NCBI RefSeq assembly: GCF_019669085.1
Contig: NZ_AP024401.1
Coordinates: 62,001-126,000, forward strand
DNA length: 64,000 nucleotides
Source of the DNA: Borrelia sp. HM
GTDB taxonomy: Bacteria > Spirochaetota > Spirochaetia > Borreliales > Borreliaceae
Direction of reading: 5' to 3'
Part shown: in pieces, positions 38,984-49,148 of the stretch
Layout: each line of letters opens with the position of its first letter
How positions within the stretch are numbered: the first letter of the stretch is position 1
Program-made: the position numbers and the translations under genes
The notes under the pieces: generated by a model
The model's database searches: none
Told to the model about the DNA's origin: nothing
The model's input: the letters and a program-made list of their open reading frames with translations, nothing else

Positions 38984-39539
38984 TCAAATTTCCTTTAAAA
39001 GTTTTACTTATTTGCATACTTAATGTTTGACAAATATCATCAAAATTCTTCTCGCCTATCTTTTTTACAAATAGACTTCTTCTTGAAAGCAATATTAACT
39101 TCAAAAAATAAATCACTAATTTTTCAAAATTAAATTCATTCCCTACCTCACAATACATTAAAAACTGCCATTTTAACATATCAAGTCCTAATTCTACCTC
39201 AAAAGGATTTTCTTTAAGACAAAGGGACTTCAAAATTCCCAAATAATAACTAGAAAAATAAGATGATTCTAAATAAACATCTTTTGATCGCCCTAACTTT
39301 TCAGCCCTAACATATGCAAGCGTATATCTTATTATTTCTTCAAATTCAATAAATTGATCAATTATCTTTAAAGTTCCTTTAGTAAATCTAGATTCAGATA
39401 AATCCTTTAAAAGAATAAAATCTCTCTTGCTTAAAACATTCTCAATGCTATTGAAAAATTGTTCTACACTTAACACCTTTCCTATTTTGAAATCAAGATA
39501 AGGTAATGATGACATAACATAGTAATATGAACTCAACAT
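38973..39539 (-). CDS. DUF2764-like V-ATPase operon protein
   Basis: The 188-residue helical protein starts [16 protein letters not shown], the pattern I associate with the DUF2764 family found in spirochaete and other bacterial V-ATPase operons. It sits between E and A, the place of subunit C in E. hirae, and neither C nor F/G is otherwise recognisable here. It may therefore be a C-like coupling subunit between rotor axle and ring. This is position-based inference. It overlaps atpA by 11 bases. Confidence 0.65.
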   Translation of the reverse strand: MLSSYYYVMSSLPYLDFKIGKVLSVEQFFNSIENVLSKRDFILLKDLSESRFTKGTLKIIDQFIEFEEIIRYTLAYVRAEKLGRSKDVYLESSYFSSYYLGILKSLCLKENPFEVELGLDMLKWQFLMYCEVGNEFNFEKLVIYFLKLILLSRRSLFVKKIGEKNFDDICQTLSMQISKTFKGNLNGN

Positions 39540-39540
39540 G

Positions 39541-40146
39541 CTATATCTCCTGAACTAATTTCATAATTTCTTTAAATCTCGGATTTAAATATTCAAAAAG
39601 AATATCAGCAATAGTTTTTGACGTAAAATCATAATATAAATTACCATCTCTTTGTTGAATTTTAAACCCTTTCCCTATCCCTTTAAAAGGTTTAATCTCA
39701 ACTGCACTATTAAGTCTATCTCCTATTTTTGCTCTTAACATAGATAATAAATTAGAAATATCAGACTCATCAATTATTATATCTAGATTATTGTTATTGC
39801 TCCAAACATCCACAACTTTAATAATAAGTTCTGCCAAAAAATTATCATTACAAACATTAGCAATAGAATCTCTTAAATAAATTTTAAAAAGAGATTTAAT
39901 ATTCTTCTCAGTAGCAATAATCAAATCCCTAACTGCTTGATGAGATGCTTCAAGAGAATGTTTTTTATATTCATCAGCTTCCTTTTTTGCCTGCATTTTT
40001 AATTTTGTAGCCTCATTTTCCGCCTTCAAAATAATAGCCTCAGCATCTCTCTTTGCATTCAAAAGAATCTCATTTGCCAACTTTTCAGCTTCTTCAAGCC
40101 CATCTTTTTTAATTTTATTTATCAGATCCTTAACTTCAAACTGCAC
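39541..40146 (-). CDS. atpE: V-type ATPase subunit E (peripheral stalk)
   Basis: The 201-residue protein has a long N-terminal charged helix rich in A, E and K (residues 5-75, [20 protein letters not shown]) and a globular C-terminal part, the E-subunit plan. Initiation is at GTG 40146 with AAGGAG upstream. It is the first recognisable gene of the V-ATPase operon. Confidence 0.9.
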   Translation of the reverse strand: MQFEVKDLINKIKKDGLEEAEKLANEILLNAKRDAEAIILKAENEATKLKMQAKKEADEYKKHSLEASHQAVRDLIIATEKNIKSLFKIYLRDSIANVCNDNFLAELIIKVVDVWSNNNNLDIIIDESDISNLLSMLRAKIGDRLNSAVEIKPFKGIGKGFKIQQRDGNLYYDFTSKTIADILFEYLNPRFKEIMKLVQEI

Positions 40147-40177
40147 AAGAACTCCTTAAACACACAAAAAATAACTT

Positions 40178-40230
40178 AAATATTCAATAAACAGAATATT
40201 TAATTAAAAATATATCAATATATTTTTAAT
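40178..40230 (-). terminator. Two adjacent AT-rich stem-loops between the mutS2 unit and the V-ATPase operon
   Basis: A 13-bp perfect stem with a two-base loop (arms 40203-40215 and 40218-40230) is followed on the minus strand by an 8-bp stem (40178-40185 with 40194-40201). They lie in the 123-base gap upstream of atpE. They could end the mutS2 transcript or mark a regulatory site for the V-ATPase operon. Confidence 0.45.
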
Positions 40231-40269
40231 CCTTCAAAATTGAATTAAAAATATTTAAATCAAACATGG

Positions 40270-40656
40270 CTAAAAAAAATCCCCTATAATCTTATAAACA
40301 TTTATATCATACACTATAGAAAGATTTTTCTCTGGAAATTTTTCTTTCAATTTTTCAGCAAAAACTTTAATACCCCTCTTTATGACTTTATTAGTGAATT
40401 CCTCATCAACTACGTTAAGAGTTATTATTTCAATAATAATCAAATATCCTCGTCCAAATTTAGAACCATATCCAAGGGTAAAAGACGTAGTAACACGAAA
40501 AAGCCCATCCAAAATTCCATTGGATGCACTACCTCTAGAAGGCCTACTTGGATGAATTTCATAAAAACTACCAAATTCATTCTCAAGAATATAATCAACA
40601 TCAAGACAAATGTTAAACAATTCATTTTCAAATTTTTCAAAACTTGATATATTCAT
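40270..40656 (-). CDS. Conserved protein of unknown function downstream of mutS2
   Basis: The 128-residue soluble protein has no recognised motif. The middle contains RPSRGSASNGILDGLFRVTT and a beta-rich GRGYLIIIEIITLN. Its ATG follows the mutS2 stop with no gap, so it is translated with it. The position recalls BB0097. Confidence 0.7.
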   Translation of the reverse strand: MNISSFEKFENELFNICLDVDYILENEFGSFYEIHPSRPSRGSASNGILDGLFRVTTSFTLGYGSKFGRGYLIIIEIITLNVVDEEFTNKVIKRGIKVFAEKLKEKFPEKNLSIVYDINVYKIIGDFF

Positions 40657-42993
40657 CTAAATTTCTACTATTGTTTTGCCAACTCCACCATCACTTGGAT
40701 GAGCAAAATAATACTTTTTAACAAATTTTATATCTTTTAGAAATTCATGTACTTTTTCCATAAGAAGCCCTTCACCTTTACCATGAATAATCTCAAATCT
40801 ACAAATACTTCTTAGTAACATATTATCTATTTTCTTGTTTAAAAAGTCTATAGCTTCAACTACTCTCATTCCTCTAATATCAATAGTTAGGTTTAATACA
40901 TCATCTTGATTTTCAAAAGAAAATTCGAAATTTTTCTTAAAATTATCATTATATCGATCAATATCTGATATCTTTTCTAAATTGCAAGACGAAACTGTAA
41001 TATTAAAAACACCAGTATTGACAATAAATCCTTTCTTAGTAACCCCCACTATTTCTCCTGAGGAACTTGATCCAGATACCCTAACCTTATCGCCTAATTT
41101 AAATTCAACTTTAGTAGCAATATCTTGATTAAGTGATTTAATTTTATTAGACTTAGCAAGTATATTATCTGAAATATCAGATATAAATGCCTTGTTTTTA
41201 ATAGTACAAATATTACCTTCTTTTATTTCTCTAACCAAATTTTCTAAAGTTTTTCTTGAATTTCTTAAAAATTCTTTTTGCTCATTAATAAGTTTTTCCT
41301 CTAAGTTTCTTTCTCTTAATAAAAGATTATCCTGAATATTACTAATCTCAATTTCCTTCATTTCAATACATTTAAGCTTATCTTTTAATTCCTCTTCAAG
41401 TAAATATATTTCTCTCTCTTTTTTTGCAAGTTTTTCCAATATCCCATTAACTTCTGTCTTATTAGATGAATAAATATCTTTTGCTCTAAATAATATACTA
41501 GGATTAATGGAAGATTTGCTTGCAACATTAAATGCAAAGCTTTCACCTGGAACAGAGAATATCAATTCATAATTGGGTTCCATTTTTTCTAAATCCATCT
41601 GCATAGAAGCATTAATAACAAACTCATGGGTATATGCAAAATATTTAAGAGCATTGTAATGAGTTGAGACAATAGCATAAGACTCAATATTAATTAAATG
41701 CTCAAGAATAGCTACAGCTAATGCTTGTCCCTGTTCAATATCAGTACCTGAACAAAATTCATCAAATATTAAAAGACTATTCCTTGTCGAATGCTTTAAA
41801 ATATAAGCAATATTATTCATATGACTTGAAAAAGTTGAAAGTGAATTTACAATTGATTGATCATCTCCAATATTAATTAAAATGTTATCAAAAATTTTAA
41901 AAGTACTAGCTTCATCAACTGGAACAGGAATTCCAAATTGGAACATAGCACTCAATAAAGCCACCGTTTTCAAAGTTACCGTTTTACCACCAGCATTGGG
42001 CCCTGTAATAATTACAACTCTATTATTTAAAGGACAAAAATTTATAGATTTTGCATTCTTTATCAAAGGATGACGAGCATTGACAATATTAAGACTACTA
42101 TCTAATCTAGGAAATATTCCTTGAGTTTTTATTCCATAAATCGCTCTGACCTTTAAAGAATCATAATATAAAAAATTTCCATAAAGAGATTTTAAAAGCG
42201 TAATGTGCTCATGTATCTTATATGAAAGATCTTGTAGAATTTTTAAAACTATACGTTCTTTTTCAAGGTTTAAAAAGCCCAACCTATTATTGTCAATGAC
42301 AATCTCATTTGGTTCAATATACAATGTCTCACCAGATGATGAAATAGATAAAACATTTCCCTTTATTTTGTTTTTAAAATTAGATTTAAGCGCAATAGTA
42401 TACTTATTGTATTTATAACAAACAAATAAAGAGGTTAAATATTTTGAATTTAACCCTATAATTTGCTTGAGTTTCCTATTAATTCTTTTGTCTAAATTTT
42501 TAATTTCAAAATCAATTTCATCATACTCCTTAACAACACCTTGTTTTATTTTAAGCTCATCAATATCAATATAAATACATAAAATCTCTAATAAATCTTT
42601 AAGACTTGGCTCTAAAAATAATAATTTTTTTAAAACTTCAATTTCATGACTCAATTGAAACTCATTTTGATCAAAAAAAATCCTTATTTTTAAAACTTCT
42701 TTTAGAAACAAAATAATATTCTTAATTTCCTCAATAGAAACTCTTGAATTTTGCTTACAAAGCAAAATAATAGAATCACCTATACTCTCAAGACAAGAAT
42801 TGGGATAATCATTATAAACTTCAATAAGCTCCCTAATTAACTTAACTAAAAAACATATTTGATTAATTTCTTCTTCAGTTTTTAATATTTCTTGTTCACC
42901 TAGAAGAGTAACCGTATCTGAAATAGATACATAAGAAGAAATTGAAGATAAAATTTGATAAAAATCAATTTTTTCCAAATATTTCTCTTGCAT
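40657..42993 (-). CDS. mutS2: MutS2 endonuclease/ATPase
   Basis: The 778-residue protein has a core clamp region (1-320), the MutS ATPase with [15 protein letters not shown] (about 330-345), [17 protein letters not shown] and STHYNALK, a long coiled coil (about 510-610), and a C-terminal Smr nuclease domain ([29 protein letters not shown]). MutS2 acts against homologous recombination or in rescue of collided ribosomes rather than in mismatch repair. ATG 42993 ([15 protein letters not shown]) is preferred; an in-frame start at 43017 would deepen the overlap with rsgA. Confidence 0.93.
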   Translation of the reverse strand: MQEKYLEKIDFYQILSSISSYVSISDTVTLLGEQEILKTEEEINQICFLVKLIRELIEVYNDYPNSCLESIGDSIILLCKQNSRVSIEEIKNIILFLKEVLKIRIFFDQNEFQLSHEIEVLKKLLFLEPSLKDLLEILCIYIDIDELKIKQGVVKEYDEIDFEIKNLDKRINRKLKQIIGLNSKYLTSLFVCYKYNKYTIALKSNFKNKIKGNVLSISSSGETLYIEPNEIVIDNNRLGFLNLEKERIVLKILQDLSYKIHEHITLLKSLYGNFLYYDSLKVRAIYGIKTQGIFPRLDSSLNIVNARHPLIKNAKSINFCPLNNRVVIITGPNAGGKTVTLKTVALLSAMFQFGIPVPVDEASTFKIFDNILINIGDDQSIVNSLSTFSSHMNNIAYILKHSTRNSLLIFDEFCSGTDIEQGQALAVAILEHLINIESYAIVSTHYNALKYFAYTHEFVINASMQMDLEKMEPNYELIFSVPGESFAFNVASKSSINPSILFRAKDIYSSNKTEVNGILEKLAKKEREIYLLEEELKDKLKCIEMKEIEISNIQDNLLLRERNLEEKLINEQKEFLRNSRKTLENLVREIKEGNICTIKNKAFISDISDNILAKSNKIKSLNQDIATKVEFKLGDKVRVSGSSSSGEIVGVTKKGFIVNTGVFNITVSSCNLEKISDIDRYNDNFKKNFEFSFENQDDVLNLTIDIRGMRVVEAIDFLNKKIDNMLLRSICRFEIIHGKGEGLLMEKVHEFLKDIKFVKKYYFAHPSDGGVGKTIVEI

Positions 42994-43906
42994 AACTCTT
43001 ATATCTCTTAAGTTCATTTAAAATTTTTAAATAACTATTATATCTAAGTTCTGAAACTTGAAATCCAATTTGACTTACTACAAAACAATTTGGCTCATTT
43101 ATATGCAAACAAGAATTAAATCGACATAAATCATTTAAACTTCTAAACTCTTTAAAGCAATATCTAAGATTTAAATGATCCAAACTTTCAATTCCAAATT
43201 CCTTAACACCAGGAGTATCAATTAATACCCCATTATCAGAATGAAAAGCCATAGAATAAACTGTAGTATGCTTACCTCTTGCATATTTATATGATATTTC
43301 ATTTATAGCCTGAGCTGCATTTAAATCTAATAAATTTATAAGTGAAGATTTCCCAACCCCAGACTGCCCCACAAAAGAAGTCCTTGAATTTTTAATAACT
43401 TTTTTTATTTCCTCAATACCTTGCAAAGTAATAACAGAAGTTTTAATAACCCTATAACCTATGCTTTCATATATTTTAATAAAAGTGTCAACTTTATCAC
43501 TTATACCTTGATCAACCTTATTTATCAAAATAATAGGAGTTATTCCTTGCTCCTCAGCAACTATTAACGTTCTATCGATAAATGAATTTTTAATTTCAGG
43601 AAGGTTAGCAGAACTAACAATTAAAACATTATTAATATTTGAAACAATAACTTGCCTAAGAGCAGCTTTTTTATTATAACGCCAAAGAATATTTTTACGT
43701 TCTAATCTTCCTTTAATATATACCTTAAACTCATCATAAACATCACCAAAAATAAAATCTCCGGGGACTAAAGGACTATATTCCTTATCTTGAGTATTTA
43801 AAATCTTTCCTTTAATGACACCTTCATAAATTAAATTAGTATTAACTTCAATAATAGAATAGATGTTATTAACACCCCAGAGAACCTCAAATCTTAGGTC
43901 GTTCAA
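42965..43906 (-). CDS. rsgA: Ribosome small-subunit GTPase RsgA
   Basis: The 313-residue protein has an N-terminal OB fold (1-80), a circularly permuted GTPase with motif order NKVD, then [14 protein letters not shown] (G1), then DTPGVKEFG (G3), and the zinc knuckle [15 protein letters not shown]. It checks 30S maturation. It overlaps mutS2 at its 3' end and murI by four bases at its 5' end. Confidence 0.94.
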   Translation of the reverse strand: MNDLRFEVLWGVNNIYSIIEVNTNLIYEGVIKGKILNTQDKEYSPLVPGDFIFGDVYDEFKVYIKGRLERKNILWRYNKKAALRQVIVSNINNVLIVSSANLPEIKNSFIDRTLIVAEEQGITPIILINKVDQGISDKVDTFIKIYESIGYRVIKTSVITLQGIEEIKKVIKNSRTSFVGQSGVGKSSLINLLDLNAAQAINEISYKYARGKHTTVYSMAFHSDNGVLIDTPGVKEFGIESLDHLNLRYCFKEFRSLNDLCRFNSCLHINEPNCFVVSQIGFQVSELRYNSYLKILNELKRYKSYAREIFGKN

Positions 43907-44664
43907 TCAATTATTCCTTTAAAATGCAAACCATATTTTTTACAGAAATTTTTATAAAAACACAAATTCTTATTTTGAGTTAAATAAAAATAACGCATTA
44001 AACCATCACTAATTTCAATGGCCTTCAATGAATTAGCAAGTTCATTAGTAACAAGTTCACGATTCTCATAAATAGGTATTTCTAAAAAATTTTCAATCAT
44101 ATCTTTAATATGCAAATAATGTGTACATCCTAAAAAAATCATATCTCTCCTACTAGCTTCAATTTCTAATTTCAAGAATCTCAATGCTCTAATCGCTTCT
44201 TCTTTAAATTTATCTCCATATTCCACAAAATTTACAAGTTCACTTGATGATTTTAAGACTAAATTTAAATGACATTGTTTTTCTCTTTGAACAAAGATAC
44301 TATTTATGGTAGTATTTGTTGCAATTAAAATAACCTTTTTATGTACAAGCTCTTTTACTAAACTAACTGAAGGTAAAGTATATATTACAGGAAAATTAAA
44401 ATTTAATTTGTCATATACACTAATAGAAGCTGTATTGCAAGCAATAACAATTGAAATAATATTATACATTTGTTTTAATTTTGAGATTAGTTCTAAAATT
44501 ACCTTTAAAAGAAATTCCGGATTCTTTTCTCCATAAGGAAAATTCTTATTATCTGCAACATAAACATAGTTTCTTTTAACAAGAGTACTACTTATATACT
44601 CAAAATAAGAAAGTCCACCAATACCCGAATCAAAAATAACTATAACATCTTTTAAATCGCTCAT
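43903..44664 (-). CDS. murI: Glutamate racemase
   Basis: The 253-residue enzyme makes D-glutamate for peptidoglycan. It has [10 protein letters not shown] (catalytic Asp loop), [10 protein letters not shown] (first catalytic Cys) and FLGCTHYLH (second Cys, with His). ATG 44664 has TAGGG nine bases upstream and is preferred to the in-frame TTG 44682. It heads the murI-rsgA-mutS2 unit and is divergent from asnS. Confidence 0.93.
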   Translation of the reverse strand: MSDLKDVIVIFDSGIGGLSYFEYISSTLVKRNYVYVADNKNFPYGEKNPEFLLKVILELISKLKQMYNIISIVIACNTASISVYDKLNFNFPVIYTLPSVSLVKELVHKKVILIATNTTINSIFVQREKQCHLNLVLKSSSELVNFVEYGDKFKEEAIRALRFLKLEIEASRRDMIFLGCTHYLHIKDMIENFLEIPIYENRELVTNELANSLKAIEISDGLMRYFYLTQNKNLCFYKNFCKKYGLHFKGIID

Positions 44665-44769
44665 AAAAATAAACCCTACCAAAATTAAGTATAGAAACTA
44701 ATTTGTTCTCTTTCAATGAAAATAATATCACTTACAACGCACAATTTTCAAAACAACTATATATTAAGC

Positions 44770-44775
44770 TATAAT
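44770..44775 (+). promoter_or_regulatory. -10 element for asnS
   Basis: TATAAT lies 31 bases before the asnS ATG. No good -35 at 17 bases is seen; TTTTCA at 44745 is 19 bases away. Confidence 0.4.
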
Positions 44776-44805
44776 TGTTACTAATATAAATTGATAGAGG
44801 AAAAT

Positions 44806-46191
44806 ATGTATAAGAGCATCAAAGAAATTTTAAGCAATCCCAAAGTAGATAGTAAAATTACAGTTCAAGGATGGATCAGAACAAAACGCAGCAATGGTAA
44901 AATTTCATTTGTAGAAATTAATGATGGTTCAAACATCAAAGGAATTCAAGCTGTCATTGATCAAGAAAATATTCAATTTGAAGAAAAAGAACTAAAAAAG
45001 CTGACAACAGGAGCTAGCATATCTTTAACTGGGATTTTAATCTTAAGCCCAGCAAAAGGACAAACATATGAAATAAAAACAACAAATTTTAATGTAATTG
45101 GAGCATCGGATCAAGAAACATATCCTTTACAAAAAAAAAGACATACCTTTGAATTTTTAAGAGAAATTCCTCATTTAAGAATTAGAACTAACACATTTGG
45201 AGCTGTAGCCAGAATTAGAAACCAACTCTCTTATAAAATTCATGAATATTTTCAAAACAATGGATTTTTATACATTAACACTCCAATTATTACATCAAAT
45301 GATGGAGAAGGAGCGGGTGAAATATTTCGTGTCTCCACTTTAAACCTCAATAACATCGCAAAAGGACAAGAAGTAAACTTTAAGGATGATTTTTTTGGCA
45401 AGCAAGCATTCTTAACAGTAACTGGACAACTGCATGGTGAAGCTTATGCAATGGCTTTATCAAAAATATATACATTTGGCCCAACCTTTAGAGCAGAAAA
45501 TTCTAATACAACACGCCATGCATCAGAATTTTGGATGATCGAACCTGAAATGGCCTTTTTTACACTTGAAGACAATATAACTTTAGCAGAAGATTTCCTT
45601 AAATATATTTTACGAGAAACTTTAAATAATTGCAGCCAGGATATGGAATTTTTTGATAATTTTATTGAAAAAGGTCTAATAAAAAAAATTGAGAACGTAA
45701 TAAACTCCAATTTTGAAGTCATTACCTATACCCAAGCCATTAAAAGACTTGAAAATGCAACAAAACAATTTGAAATAAGGCCTTACTGGGGAATGGATTT
45801 ACAAACAGAACATGAAAGATATTTAACAGAAGAAATTATCAAAAAACCTACTATAGTAATTGATTATCCAAAAAAATTTAAAGCATTTTACATGAAAATA
45901 AATGAAGACAATCAAACTGTTAAAGGAATGGACATACTAGTTCCACGCATTGGAGAAATCATTGGAGGAAGTGAAAGAGAAGATAATTTAGAAAAATTGA
46001 ATCAAAGAATAAAAGAACTAAACTTAGAAGTAGAAACTCTTAATTGGTATTTAGATTTAAGGAGATTTGGGTCAACTCCTCACTCTGGATTTGGACTTGG
46101 ACTTGAAAGACTAATACAATACACAACAGGAATAGCTAATATTAGAGATGTTATTCCATTTCCAAGAACCCCTAAAACTCTTTATTTCTAA
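44806..46191 (+). CDS. asnS: Asparaginyl-tRNA synthetase
   Basis: The 461-residue class IIb synthetase has an N-terminal OB anticodon-binding domain (1-105) and the catalytic core with motif 2 FGPTFRAENSNTTRHASEFW and motif 3 GFGLGLERLIQY. The absence of the AspRS GAD insert and the NTTRH sequence favour AsnRS. ATG 44806 with GAGG six bases upstream is preferred to the in-frame TTG 44791. Confidence 0.93.
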   Translation: MYKSIKEILSNPKVDSKITVQGWIRTKRSNGKISFVEINDGSNIKGIQAVIDQENIQFEEKELKKLTTGASISLTGILILSPAKGQTYEIKTTNFNVIGASDQETYPLQKKRHTFEFLREIPHLRIRTNTFGAVARIRNQLSYKIHEYFQNNGFLYINTPIITSNDGEGAGEIFRVSTLNLNNIAKGQEVNFKDDFFGKQAFLTVTGQLHGEAYAMALSKIYTFGPTFRAENSNTTRHASEFWMIEPEMAFFTLEDNITLAEDFLKYILRETLNNCSQDMEFFDNFIEKGLIKKIENVINSNFEVITYTQAIKRLENATKQFEIRPYWGMDLQTEHERYLTEEIIKKPTIVIDYPKKFKAFYMKINEDNQTVKGMDILVPRIGEIIGGSEREDNLEKLNQRIKELNLEVETLNWYLDLRRFGSTPHSGFGLGLERLIQYTTGIANIRDVIPFPRTPKTLYF

Positions 46192-46213
46192 TAGAGAGTT
46201 TAGGAGGAAACAA

Positions 46214-46780
46214 ATGCAAATTAAAATTTTATGTAAAATACTATTAATGTCATCAACATTAATGTTATTTTCAAATAATGAACAATTAGATAATAATTTA
46301 AAACCAGTTTTAAACGTAGAAGAAGAACTCATAAATAACAAATCAAACTACAACAAATATAATAGCAAAGAAAAAACTAAGATTAATAAATCTAGTACTA
46401 TAAAATATCCAGAAAAAAAAGAAAAAATTCACAGTCTCAAGGCTATAAATAAAAAATATCAAAATCTTAAAACTAATAAAAAACAAAATAATAAAAAGTA
46501 TAGGAATAATATCCTAGCAATCAAGAAATCAAGTAAAATAAATTATCCTAAAAAAACATCGCATTCAAAAAAAAATATATGGTATAACATCAAAATTTAT
46601 CCAACTAATGAACAAGATACATTCACAAGATTAAAAGAAATAAATAATATCAATAAACAAATTAAAACAAATTTTGCTTTAATTGGACCAATTTTAGAAA
46701 ACAATTTAGATGAAATAACAAAATCATTAAAAATCATAGGATATGATGAACTAGAATACATAAAAATTAATGCAAACTAA
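46214..46780 (+). CDS. Exported Lys-rich protein with SPOR-like C-terminus
   Basis: The 188-residue protein starts at ATG 46214 (AGGAGG upstream) with a signal peptide (about 1-22, LLMSSTLMLFS). Residues 35-125 are a basic, low-complexity linker with repeated Y-N/S-K. The C-terminal 60 residues (IWYNIKIYP to IKIN) have the length and pattern of a SPOR domain: a first strand YNIKIYP, a second strand FALIGPI and a final helix EITKSLKIIGYDEL. SPOR domains bind denuded septal glycan. Assignment is tentative. The 3' end overlaps the convergent phosphoribosyltransferase gene by 14 bases. Confidence 0.6.
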   Translation: MQIKILCKILLMSSTLMLFSNNEQLDNNLKPVLNVEEELINNKSNYNKYNSKEKTKINKSSTIKYPEKKEKIHSLKAINKKYQNLKTNKKQNNKKYRNNILAIKKSSKINYPKKTSHSKKNIWYNIKIYPTNEQDTFTRLKEINNINKQIKTNFALIGPILENNLDEITKSLKIIGYDELEYIKINAN

Positions 46781-47366
46781 AGTTTTTTGACAAAAATTTC
46801 AAAATATCATTTAACTCATCATCTAAATTGGTAAAACTAAGTTTGTACTCATTTTCTGTTAAATCTATTAACTCATGATTGCTATAATGTATCCAAGTGT
46901 TTATATCATCTTCTGTTGAATATTTATTAACATAATAATCTGGCTTACAATCCACACATCTACGATCTTTATAATCATAAACAGCAATCTTAACATTTTT
47001 ACTATCTATGCCTCTTTTTAAGACTTCATCTCGCAAATAGATAATAGTACGTCCAGTATCAAAAATATCATCAACAAATAACACCTTATCTCCTGCTCTT
47101 AAATATTTTGGATCATAAGTCCATCCATCTATCATTATTTCTTTTTGATGATTTGAAACATCATAAGACCTTGCAACAACCGCAGCATAAAGAAGAGGTT
47201 TTTCTAGCTTAATAAACTTAAAAAATTCGCTAATAATATTGCCAAGATAAGCACCACCTCTTAAAGAGACATACATAATATCAGGAATAAATCCATCTTT
47301 ATAAATTTTATAAGCAAGTTTAAGACCGTTTATTCTTATCTCTTCATAAGAAATAAATTTTTTCAT
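46767..47366 (-). CDS. Phosphoribosyltransferase-domain protein
   Basis: The 199-residue protein has the PRPP-binding motif VLFVDDIFDTGRT (about 92-104) and an N-terminal YVSLRGGAYLG loop as in hypoxanthine/xanthine phosphoribosyltransferases. It most likely salvages a purine base, but the hood region is unlike known Hpt enzymes and a C-rich DRRCVDC stretch lies near residue 137. The substrate is uncertain. GGGGAG lies ten bases before the ATG. Confidence 0.8.
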   Translation of the reverse strand: MKKFISYEEIRINGLKLAYKIYKDGFIPDIMYVSLRGGAYLGNIISEFFKFIKLEKPLLYAAVVARSYDVSNHQKEIMIDGWTYDPKYLRAGDKVLFVDDIFDTGRTIIYLRDEVLKRGIDSKNVKIAVYDYKDRRCVDCKPDYYVNKYSTEDDINTWIHYSNHELIDLTENEYKLSFTNLDDELNDILKFLSKNFSLH

Positions 47367-47522
47367 CTAAATAGTACTCCCCAAAAACATCAAAATTAAA
47401 TGAACACTTACACTAACTAAATGTTGGTTAAACATAATCAACACTAATTCTTCCTAAAAAACATTTAAATTTTAAGCTTAAAACTAATCCTCCCCACCTG
47501 AGAAGCTTTAAACAAATTAAAA

Positions 47523-47563
47523 ATCAAATATACATTTGATTAAATGAATTGAGATATTTAATC
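47523..47563 (-). repeat. Third stem-loop downstream of htrA and overlap with the second
   Basis: ATCAAAT, four-base loop, ATTTGAT (47523-47540) follows the two larger hairpins at 47549-47622 on the minus strand. Three stems are therefore stacked in 100 bases after htrA. Confidence 0.4.
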
Positions 47564-47593
47564 TAATAAAACTTATGTGATTAAATATCTCAA
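47549..47593 (-). terminator. Second hairpin after htrA
   Basis: A perfect 15-bp stem (47549-47563 with 47579-47593, 15-base loop) immediately follows the primary terminator. It may be a backup terminator or a 3'-end protection element. Confidence 0.55.
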
Positions 47594-47622
47594 AAAGCTT
47601 AAAGATATACATATCTTTAAGC
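47592..47622 (-). terminator. Rho-independent terminator of htrA
   Basis: A perfect 12-bp stem (47597-47608 with 47611-47622, two-base loop) is followed on the minus strand by TTTTT. It lies 18 bases after the htrA stop. Confidence 0.85.
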
Positions 47623-47639
47623 CATTGTTAAATTTATTT

Positions 47640-49085
47640 CTAAAAAGAAACTTTCATAGTTTTACCTGCTCTTAAAAGACTATAATTATTCTTTTTCTTA
47701 AGCTCAACAGCATCATAAAAATCTCTTATGCTTTTAATGCTATTTGAATTAACAGCCGTAATAACATCACCTGTTAAAATTTGAGGATTTTCACCTAAAC
47801 TTGAATCAATACTATCTATGACAACTCCATTAATCCAATTTCTCAAACCAAGTTGAATCCTAACTTCATTAGTTAAAGGATAAACAGTAAACCCTGGAAT
47901 TAATTTTACATTTGGTATAATTCCTTTTTCATTGTTTACCTTAGGTTTAGCACTAAGTTCTATATCAATATCCTTTTTTTCTTTCCCTCTTAAAATTTCA
48001 ATTTTAATTTTCTCTTGTGCATAAAAATCATTAATATATTGTCTAACATCATAGGAAAAATTCATTTTAACACCATTGATCTTGCTAATTACATCACCTG
48101 GTTTAAGACCTGCTATAAAAGCAGATGTCTTCTCATAAATACCTGTAATAACTGCTGCTGAAATAGAATCATCTTCATATCCTAAACTTTTAAGAAATTC
48201 TGGGTCCTTATTTTTTCCATAATGCAAAGAAACTCCCATCCAAGCTGACTCAGACTTCTTACCGCTCATTAAAATATCAATAACACTCTTAGCATTATTA
48301 ATAGGTATAGCAAAACCAAGCCCAACACTACCTCCAGAAGGAGAAGATATCCAAGTATTTATCCCAATCACTTCTCCATTCATATTTACAAGAGGACCAC
48401 CAGAATTACCGCGATTAATAGCAGCATCTGTTTGAATAAATGAATTTCTTCCCTTCAAATTAGGATTTGCTGAACGATGAAGACCACTTATAATACCAGC
48501 AGTAACTGAAAAACTAAAGTTATGAGGATGCCCAACAGCAATCACCCAATCCCCTACCTCAAGTTCATCACTATCACCAAGTTCAGCTACTTTAATATCT
48601 GTATCACTAGCTTCAAAACTAATGAGTGCAACATCTTTTTTATCATCCATACCTACTAACTTTGCTTTATAAGTCTTATCAACATAAGTTATAATCTCAA
48701 ATTCATTAGCATCATCCACAATATGACTGTTTGTAAGAGCATAAAATAAATTAGATTTCTTAGAATCTTTTCCAATAACTACTCCAGAACCAACCCTATG
48801 TGTCTTTCTTTCAACATTAAGTCCTGGCATATCGAAAAAAAACAAAAAATTAAAAGGATCTTTAACTTTAGCTATCCCAGTAGCATAGACCGCAACAGTT
48901 GATGGCAAAATATTCTTAGATGCACTCTTAAATGATTCTTGAAGAGATTGTACAGCGTGTTTGCCTTTTTCCTGTGCAAAAACAATAGTATTTTTATCAA
49001 ACCCCAAATAATATATTCCAACAAAAAATCCAGTGGCTAAAGCTAGCAAACTAGCAAAAAATACAGAAATAAAATTTTTCTTCAT
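47640..49085 (-). CDS. htrA: HtrA/DegP-family serine protease
   Basis: The 481-residue periplasmic or secreted protease-chaperone has a signal peptide (about 1-20), a trypsin-like domain with H in TNSHIVDDA, D in DKKDVALIS and S in INRGNSGGPL, and two PDZ domains (about 275-360, 385-475). From family knowledge Borrelia HtrA (BB0104) degrades matrix proteins and chemotaxis or membrane proteins. ATG 49085 with GGAGGTG upstream is preferred to the earlier in-frame start at 49112. A strong terminator follows. Confidence 0.94.
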   Translation of the reverse strand: MKKNFISVFFASLLALATGFFVGIYYLGFDKNTIVFAQEKGKHAVQSLQESFKSASKNILPSTVAVYATGIAKVKDPFNFLFFFDMPGLNVERKTHRVGSGVVIGKDSKKSNLFYALTNSHIVDDANEFEIITYVDKTYKAKLVGMDDKKDVALISFEASDTDIKVAELGDSDELEVGDWVIAVGHPHNFSFSVTAGIISGLHRSANPNLKGRNSFIQTDAAINRGNSGGPLVNMNGEVIGINTWISSPSGGSVGLGFAIPINNAKSVIDILMSGKKSESAWMGVSLHYGKNKDPEFLKSLGYEDDSISAAVITGIYEKTSAFIAGLKPGDVISKINGVKMNFSYDVRQYINDFYAQEKIKIEILRGKEKKDIDIELSAKPKVNNEKGIIPNVKLIPGFTVYPLTNEVRIQLGLRNWINGVVIDSIDSSLGENPQILTGDVITAVNSNSIKSIRDFYDAVELKKKNNYSLLRAGKTMKVSF

Positions 49086-49148
49086 TTTACACACCTCCAT
49101 AATATAAACCAAATCGTCTTTTAAATAATACTTAACTAATAATACCTA

